DNA of 64,000 nt, from positions 214,567,565-214,631,564 of the forward strand of contig VDFB02358134.1 of the NCBI GenBank assembly GCA_007258455.2. Direction: 5' to 3'. This document shows positions 58,171-64,000 of this stretch, one piece after another. The DNA is from Sequoia sempervirens. Lineage: Eukaryota > Streptophyta > Pinopsida > Cupressales > Cupressaceae. The position numbers were made by a program, and so were the translations under genes. The notes beneath the pieces are model-generated. The model worked only from the letters and a program-made list of their open reading frames with translations, did not search any database and had not been told where the DNA came from. Positions within the stretch are counted from its first letter, which is position 1; every line of letters starts with the position of its first letter.

Positions 58171-58749
58171 ATCTCCTTGATCTAGGTGGATCTAGGAAAA
58201 ACTAAAAATTTCAGTTTCAGAATCTCACGAAACTAGCATCATCGCATAGAGCTCACTAACATGGTCCTCATGCAACTTGAACAGGCTCAAAAGAAGTTTG
58301 TGTGCAAAAGTTATGCATAGTCAAAGGTCCAATCAAACAAGTGAATCAGGGAACCAAAAAAAATTGAAAAATTGATCATCTCAAAATGAGGAAAAAATGA
58401 CACCAAGTTTTAGAGCTCGTCACACTGATTTTGGAACTATATTTGGTTTCGAAAACGAAGCTTGTACGTGAAAGTTATGGCTGGTAAAATTTTTGGGCAA
58501 AGTTTAGTCAAATTGGGTTGACTTGATCACGTCATGAAAAGTACAATTAGCATGGACACTAACATGGCATGCACAGTCAACACTGTATAGTGATGTAGAC
58601 AAATCAAAACTTGACACATGGTAGGGTGAGTTAGCATGACGTGGCATCCGGTTGGCAGGTGACAGTGAATCACAACTTGACACATGGCTTTGTTCTCAGC
58701 TTGACATGTGGTGATCTCCTCTCTCCTTTGATGGTCAAGTTATCCTTAC
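58171..58749. other. Unassigned spacer
   Basis: No gene seen. CTTGACACATGG occurs twice (58610-58623 and 58677-58689). The phrase GTGAAAGTTATGGCTGG near 58471 recalls similar phrases in Tat-A (8772) and the solo LTR (15055). Confidence 0.3.
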
Positions 58750-58962
58750 TAATAAAAGGAGTGGAGGGGGGTCCAACTCATGACCCCCATTTACTAGCAT
58801 AGCGGTCAACCAATAAGTCGCTATATATGCGCTAGTATATATGGAGGTGGCATTCTATTTAATGAGTGAAAGTTTTTAGTTATGTTTTAAAAATAGAAGT
58901 GGATGGGGTTTGAACAAGCAACCACCCTACCCCAAAATTTCCTCCAAACCACTCCACCACAC
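58750..58962 (-). mobile_element. tRNA-like SINE candidate
   Basis: On minus, GTGGTGGAGTGGTTTGGAGG (58960-58941) resembles a tRNA/SINE box A. TTGTTCAAACCCC (58917-58905) resembles box B, about 35 bp later. Further on, GGGGGTCATGAGTTGGACCC (58795-58775) is a second box-B-like hairpin. The spacing fits an RNA polymerase III promoter of tRNA origin. I see no poly(A) or T-rich end or target duplication, and no full cloverleaf. Confidence 0.4.
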
Positions 58963-59097
58963 ATGTTGTTGAGAATATTTCAAGGCTCTGTTTTATATAA
59001 TCTAATTCTCTAAACTGAAATCCCCTTATTTTTAATCTTTCACCCTCTAAATTTAAAAGTAAATCCTTCAATTTTAAAAGAGATTAAAAGCCAGTCT

Positions 59098-59795
59098 TGT
59101 AAAGCCCGAAAACATGGAATTTAAAGGGGCTTAACTATATTTTAAAGGATTTTTAAGGATATTAATAGATTATTTAAGGGATTAAAAATATTATATAGGA
59201 TATTTTAGAGGATTTTTATGATGTAAAGGGGGATTTATGGAGATATTTTTGCAAATAAGGGAGATTTGCAGAATTACATGTTGTAATTAGGAGATATGGG
59301 TATATTTGCAAAATAATATGGTTTTAGCCCATATTAGCAATTAAATTGGTATATAAAGCGGTGTGCTTTGGCTTGTAATTAGGGAAGTTCATTTTGGAGA
59401 AAAAATTCTTTGGTGGAGAATATTGTAAGCACGAAGGCCTTTTGAGTGTCTTCAAGTGTTGGGAGGATATTGTGAGAAAGTTTATGCAAGTTTTAGAGCT
59501 TGGATATTGTAACAAGGAATTTCTATTACTTGGAAACGTTAATAAAGCGGTCCTACTTGAGAAGCGGGCCCATAGACGTAGTCTTGATTAGACGAACTCC
59601 GTTATCAACCAATGTTATCTCCTATTTTGTCTTATTCTTCTATCTTCTATCTATCATTCTTTAATTAGTTATATAAATGTGAACTTATTTTGTAATTTCA
59701 ACGGTTAAACAAGATAGTCGCACAATTTTGTTACGATCGAGGAAAAAATTTAATTAGGATTAATTTGCAATTTATTTTGTAAACCTCTAATTACA
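59098..59795 (+). mobile_element. Solo-type LTR, 698 bp, probably copia
   Basis: Starts TGTAAAGCCCG and ends CTCTAATTACA, with TGTAA/TTACA as perfect inverted termini. It contains TATATAAAG at about 59350, AATAAA at 59541, and GACGTAGTC...GACGAACTCCGT near 59575-59600, an R-region signature common in plant copia LTRs. Flanking pentamers AGTCT and GATCA do not match, so the target duplication is mutated or one end is misplaced. Confidence 0.6.
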
Positions 59796-59809
59796 GATCA
59801 CTCCCCCAC

Positions 59810-60780
59810 TAGCTTAGTACACAACTGTGCGAACTCTAAACACCAGTTCTATGACTCTTGCTACTTGACCACTACCTGATCTCTCTCCACCCTCATCACC
59901 TCCATCTCTGCCTCCAATGTCCTTATACGAGCAAGGGCCTCATCTAACCTGCTTTGCATATCAGATAGTCATTGATCCACTGTAGCATCTCATGGTAGTG
60001 GTGGTCTCCTGGATATCTCCATCTCACCATCCAACATCTGATCTCTAAGCTATCTCTCTGCCTCATCCATGTCCTCCTCTCCACCTATATCAATCTCATC
60101 CTCACCCCCCACATCCTCCTCCCACCGACATCCAACGCCTCTTGTCCTATGACTCCCTCCTCCTCTCTTGACACCTCCCCCTCTACCTCCATCAGATGAG
60201 GTCTCTCTAGCTGCTCTACTCGCTGCTCTCCCTTTTCCCTAACCTCCTCTTGTAATCCCTCCTCATGACGACCCTCCTCTCTCACCTTTGGGATAGATGC
60301 TAGTGGAAATCATTTGACCCACTGGCGCACTCTCCTGGCCTCTCCTCTCTTGTTGTCTCCTCCTCTCCTCCTCCTACCACTTCCACCATCTCCTCCATCC
60401 CATCCATCATCACCTCTACCTCCATCTCCTCTGTCCCCATCCCTCCCTTTACCTCCATCCCTTCCTCTCCCCTGCCTCCATCCCTGCCTCCTCACCCTCC
60501 TTAGTGAACCTGTGGTACCAGTACTCGTCAATCCACTAGTGTGGGTTGATCAAGATCTACCAATTAAAGCAATCTGTGCATTTTCCACCATACACCATAA
60601 TCCTGGGTGGTCCTTGCATCTATTGGACCCCTACTCCACCCCCACTGCTATGATACTAAACCATCAATCTATTGCTTATCCAATGGCACTGATATGGGTG
60701 ATCCCCACATTATCTCCTGTGAGCATTGAGCATACTTTGTATTGCCTATTGGTACACCCTGATGCTCTCTAAACTTACCC
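59810..60780 (-). pseudogene. Arg/Gly-rich and coiled-coil part of the antisense gene
   Basis: Minus strand, continuing from the plant mobile domain: an Arg/Gly/Asp-rich low-complexity block (60531-60310), acidic and basic stretches (60285-60085), then a coiled coil, MQSRLDEALARIRTLEAEME, near 59960-59900. Stops are scattered. Long Pro-rich frames on the plus strand here are its shadow. Confidence 0.5.
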
Positions 60781-60899
60781 AATACTCATTGGGGTAGGTA
60801 CATATAAATAATTAACTATGATTGAACCGTCTTTCCAACCAGATATCTAAATTGTCTGTAAAAGGACAGGTGATCCTCCTATCCTGGCCACTACCCATT

Positions 60900-61580
60900 G
60901 TCCTTGTATGGTCTCTAAAAAAACCCCATCAATGTGTCAATAATATGGCAGAAATATCTTGTGTCTCTAACTCGAGTCTATGTAATTGAGCAATATCTTG
61001 TGTCTTTGACTTGAGTCTATGTAATTGAGCCTCCCTATAAGCAACATCATGCAACTGATGATATAATATGCCTAGAAGGAACAATCCCCAAGCGAATATT
61101 GTCTTGTCTCACCTCATCCTAACAAACACATCTCCCCATCCAATCAAGAAACTATGACTATGACGATCTAAAATCAGCACCCCGACAATCAAAGTACATA
61201 GCAGGGCATCCCATTGGCCATAATTCTCGACCATGAACTCCCACCTGATCTTGTATCTATCGATGCCTAGCTACGCGACATCATCATGATCATAGTACTC
61301 TGTCATGGCCTGGAGTCCCCATCATGGATTATAGACAATCCACTCTCCTCTTATGGGAATCCGCAAGATCCTGTACACTTCCTGAGAGTCATAGTAGCCT
61401 CTTCAGTCAGAAAATCAAATGAGTAGGTCTCAAAGTGCCATCTCTCTACAAGTTTTGTCAGTGGGCCCCTATTTTCCCAAACAATGGGCATATAGGTAAC
61501 ATGGGATAGTCCCAATTACGTCAAACACCTTTGCTCACCCTTCCTTAGCTGATCACTGAATGCATAAGTCACTGATCATT
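60900..61580 (-). pseudogene. Plant mobile domain (PMD) pseudogene, antisense in Tat-B
   Basis: Minus strand: LTKLVERWHFETYSFDF (about 61460-61410), EEATMTL, then after a shift YRILRIPIRGEWIVYNP, then YKIRWEFMVENYGQWDALL. This resembles the LVERW..ETHTFH.P.GE.T.TLED..LL.GLP pattern of plant mobile domain proteins (MAIN/MAIL type), a family found both as host genes and inside plant transposable elements. Frameshifts and stops inactivate it. It lies downstream of integrase in the opposite orientation to gag-pol, where Tat elements such as maize Grande carry antisense frames. Host proteins of this family act in gene silencing; what it did here is unknown. Confidence 0.6.
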
Positions 61581-61599
61581 ACAAGTCATCCTTATCATA

Positions 61600-62060
61600 G
61601 ATATCTAGTCAAAAGTACACAAGTAAAATGAGCCTAAAATGAGTCAACATTGGTCAAAGTAAAATGCATTATTTGGCCTCGCACTTGCATCACACTTTGT
61701 CAAATGCGTCATTTCATTTAGCAGATGTGTCGCTCCATGACGATTGCATCATTTGAATTTGCACATGTGCCACTCTATATCACTTGTGTCATTCCCACCA
61801 TCAGTTGTGCCAATTTATGTCACGTGCATTGTATCATCCCACATTTTCATTTCAAATTGGCAATTGTGTTGCACTACTTGTCATTTGCATCACGGTTGGG
61901 CACTTACATCACGTAGTCTCACGATTGCATCATTTTAAACCTAACCCTAGCCTACCTATGGAATTTGCATAAGGACACATCAAATGTGTGTGATGTGAAC
62001 TTATTTACATCTTTTGCAAATGTAGATGCATTGCAACGCATATGCTATCCTAAGTTTAAC
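61600..62060. repeat. Degenerate CATTTGCATCAC-type repeats
   Basis: About 15 imperfect units with TTGCATCA, TGTGTCA or TGCGTCA cores spaced roughly 22-28 bases. No frame is conserved. Confidence 0.6.
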
Positions 62061-62274
62061 GCCCTAAAAAACATGAAAAATGAGAAAATGACAAAGTGGT
62101 TATAGCATACATACTGGTGTCTTTGTGCCCTCTAGCCATCAGTAGGTCCATACTCAAAATCCACTATGCTCTACCTCCAGAATCACCATCTTTGCACAAT
62201 GTCCTCTCACTTTGAGCTCTAAATCTCTAAAAGGAAAAAGTGAAAATGAATTACCTTTTTACCCAAATCAAGCC

Positions 62275-62300
62275 TATTTATAGAGTGAAAATTAGGGTTT
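62275..62300 (-). promoter_or_regulatory. Candidate promoter of the antisense gene
   Basis: Minus strand reads GAAACCCTAATT (telo-box-like AAACCCTAA) and then TCTATAAATAGGC, a strong TATA box, about 700 bp upstream of the PMD codons. A short frame with GPTDG appears near 62150, which could be part of the protein start. Both elements face away from the LTR at 62575. Confidence 0.45.
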
Positions 62301-62561
62301 CTTTAAGGGTTTATAACTGGATGCACATTTGACCATGTTTGACCGCACTTTTGATTACCTTAAACTTGTCAAAATTCAAAACTGACTGTGCCATTATTTT
62401 TTTGGTCATCAAATTGACTTATCAGGACACTTTCCAAATTTTTCTAGCAGTGGGCGAAAATTTGCAAATTTTCCCGAGGGGGCATAGATACTCCGTACCT
62501 TCGTTGGGGCATATTTTTTACTTGTTTTCTTTTTCACAATGCAATAAACTGCATTATGAAA

Positions 62562-62574
62562 CAAAGGGGAAAAA
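62562..62574 (+). promoter_or_regulatory. Polypurine tract of Tat-B
   Basis: CAAAGGGGAAAAA directly before TGTAGACACATAAAATT. Matches the Tat-A tract and LTR start (AAAGAGGGGAAAAA then TGTAGACATCC). Confidence 0.8.
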
Positions 62575-63703
62575 TGTAGACACATAAAATTGACCTAGGC
62601 CTATGAACTTTATTTTCTCCATGTTTTCTTCTCAACATAATTACAATATTTAATTGTCTTATAGTCCAAATTCAACTATTAATTAAATAATTCTCAATTA
62701 TTTAATTAATTCACATCTTTTATTCCTCTTGACTATGTAAATAAATAAACTATATTTATTTTATTTCAATGTGTTGCTAATTTCTTATGTCCCTCTAAAA
62801 TTAAATAAATTCCTAAATTTATTTAATTATTATCTGTCCACTATTTCCTCCTAATTATTTAAATAAATAAAATTTATTTATTTATTTAAATACGTCATTA
62901 ACTTCTTATGTCTTCCTATAATTAAATAAATTTATAAAATTTATTTAATTATTATCCACCTTGGCTTTTTCTAATTTTAAATAAAGACATTTATTTAAAA
63001 TTGTCCACTTTCTATTTTCCCACCAAGTAAATAATTTAAAATCATTATTTACTGTCACATGGCCCCACCACTTTTGAATTAAATTAATTTTTAATTCAAA
63101 AGGTCAACTCAACCTTTTAAATGAAATCATTTTAAATTATTATTTGATTATCCAGCAACCTCTTTTTTCGTGTCCAATATCTTGTCACATCCATTCTTGT
63201 CCATTGATTTGATTTTTCTAAAATAAAATCTCAACCTTTCATTTCAAATTTTACCCTAATGTTGACCTAACCCTAATTGCTAATTGTCACATTTAATTTC
63301 AGTCATTGATCTTAGGGCATTTCTCAATTTCTAATCTTGGCCATTAATCTAAAATTGGATTTTCTATAAAATGGCAATTTTTACCTCATTTGAAACACTT
63401 CACACACTTTATGTTTGACTATTTTATGCTTCATACTTGTATACTTGCAAATTGTAGCAATATTACAATCCTTCAATATTTTCTTAGGGCTTGTCATAGG
63501 TCAATAGTTGCTCATCAAAATCTAAGGGAAAACATAATCTTGCAGCAAAAGGAGAAGCGAAATGGAGGTCAATCATAGAGGGCATGAAGACTTTTGGTGA
63601 GAGTATTCTTTGTTTTATATATTTTTTACTCTATTGTACTTCATTTTTTAGCTAGGGTTTTACTTATGCATCTTATTTTATGCTAACCTAACTTTTTGCC
63701 TCA
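62575..63703 (+). repeat. 3' LTR of Tat-B
   Basis: Starts TGTAGACACA. AT-rich with many AATTAAATAAAT motifs like the Tat-A LTR. TATAAAAT at about 63364. Ends near TGCCTCA at 63703, where minus-strand copia RT begins within a few bases; GTTAC (63704-63708) would be the target duplication. The 103-codon-scale frames near 63390-63578 are not supported as genes. Confidence 0.7.
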
Positions 63704-63708
63704 GTTAC

Positions 63709-64000
63709 ACTATCTATAGTACCCTTTTTGAATCCCTGCTTTAATAAGTACTTATCCAATCTTGCATAAAAAGCTCTAGGATCTTGTTTGAGCCCATATA
63801 ATGCCTTCTTCAACTCGTAGACCACATCAATGTCATATGATAACTAAAAATATTTTGGTTGTTCAATGTACACTTCTTCTAAGTCACCATTCAAAAATGA
63901 AGACTTCACATCCATCTGATATAGCTTGAAGTCTTTATGTGCTATAAAATAAAATAAAATCTAATAGCTTCCATCCTTGCCATCGAATCAAAAGTATCTT
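63709..64000 (-). pseudogene. Cop-4 reverse transcriptase, 5' part
   Basis: Minus strand from the window edge: [31 protein letters not shown] (restored over a mutated start), [12 protein letters not shown], stop, then [20 protein letters not shown] and [17 protein letters not shown]. This is the copia RT fingers and palm up to just before the YVDD segment. It is cut at about 63709 by the Tat-B LTR. The remaining RT core is missing from the window; RNase H resumes at 45230. Confidence 0.85.

Larger units (their letters stand above)
45231..63703 (+). mobile_element. Tat-B: Tat-like Ty3/gypsy element, 5' end lost
   Basis: Colinear plus-strand gag, protease, G-patch linker, RT, RNase H, second RNase H and integrase (47271-55170), then a long 3' region, polypurine tract and LTR at 62575-63703. 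Copia RT on its right and copia RNase H on its left are both minus strand and in the order expected of one copia element, so one large insertion splits it. The 5' LTR is not found. The missing copia stretch between the two pieces suggests a deletion took the 5' LTR with it. The alternative is two elements, with a first 3' end near 56799. Confidence 0.6.

Noticed and set aside
60314..60772. 152-codon Pro/Leu/Ser-rich plus-strand frame
   Set aside because: Shadow of the Arg/Gly-rich minus-strand segment of the antisense mobile-domain pseudogene.

Overview
This window looks like intergenic DNA from a large, repeat-dominated plant nuclear genome. I see no intact host gene. Almost everything can be assigned to old, nested LTR retrotransposons of the Ty3/gypsy (Tat-like and another lineage) and Ty1/copia classes. 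Their reading frames are broken by stop codons, very often where Trp, Gln or Arg is expected, as methylation-driven C-to-T decay would produce. Old nested elements of this kind suit a gymnosperm, but the taxon is an inference.

Layout. (A) 1-13428, minus strand: a giant Tat-like element without recognisable polymerase, 'Tat-A'. Its 3' LTR is cut by the window start, and a polypurine tract lies at 914-927. It carries one Ser/Pro-rich G-patch reading frame (6665 down to about 4029), a leader full of tandem repeats, and a 5' LTR at about 12179-13428. It sits inside the gag gene of a minus-strand copia element ('Cop-1', 13429 to about 16390), whose LTR also holds a solo LTR (14710-15418, TSD AGAAA). 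(B) About 16400-19240: a minus-strand gypsy gag fragment with a glycine-rich spacer. (C) About 19240-25208, minus strand: a second copia element ('Cop-2': 5' LTR, gag, protease, RT), with integrase replaced by a truncated plus-strand gypsy ('Gyp-B', 20591-22687). (D) 25209-34502: three LTRs alternating with two gag-protease internal regions, the whole flanked by one GATCT target duplication, set into the Cop-2 LTR. (E) 36763-42685: a complete non-autonomous copia element ('Cop-3', TSD AATTG) with zinc-knuckle remains and an unrelated second reading frame in place of RT and integrase. (F) 43859-45230 and 63709-64000, minus strand: two colinear pieces of a fourth copia element ('Cop-4'). They are separated by a Tat-like gypsy element ('Tat-B', about 45231-63703, plus strand) with gag, protease, G-patch linker, RT, RNase H, a second RNase H and integrase. 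A 3' region of more than 7 kb follows, holding an antisense plant-mobile-domain pseudogene, a tRNA-like SINE candidate and a solo-type LTR.

How the parts relate. Tat-A and Tat-B share the G-patch module, two segments downstream of integrase, and the polypurine tract/LTR start. Tat-A therefore looks like a non-autonomous relative that lost RT to integrase. The gag-protease array and Cop-3 also lack RT and integrase, so three separate families here would depend on enzymes supplied in trans. Gene models are given as pseudogenes. Coordinates at unmarked junctions are approximate.
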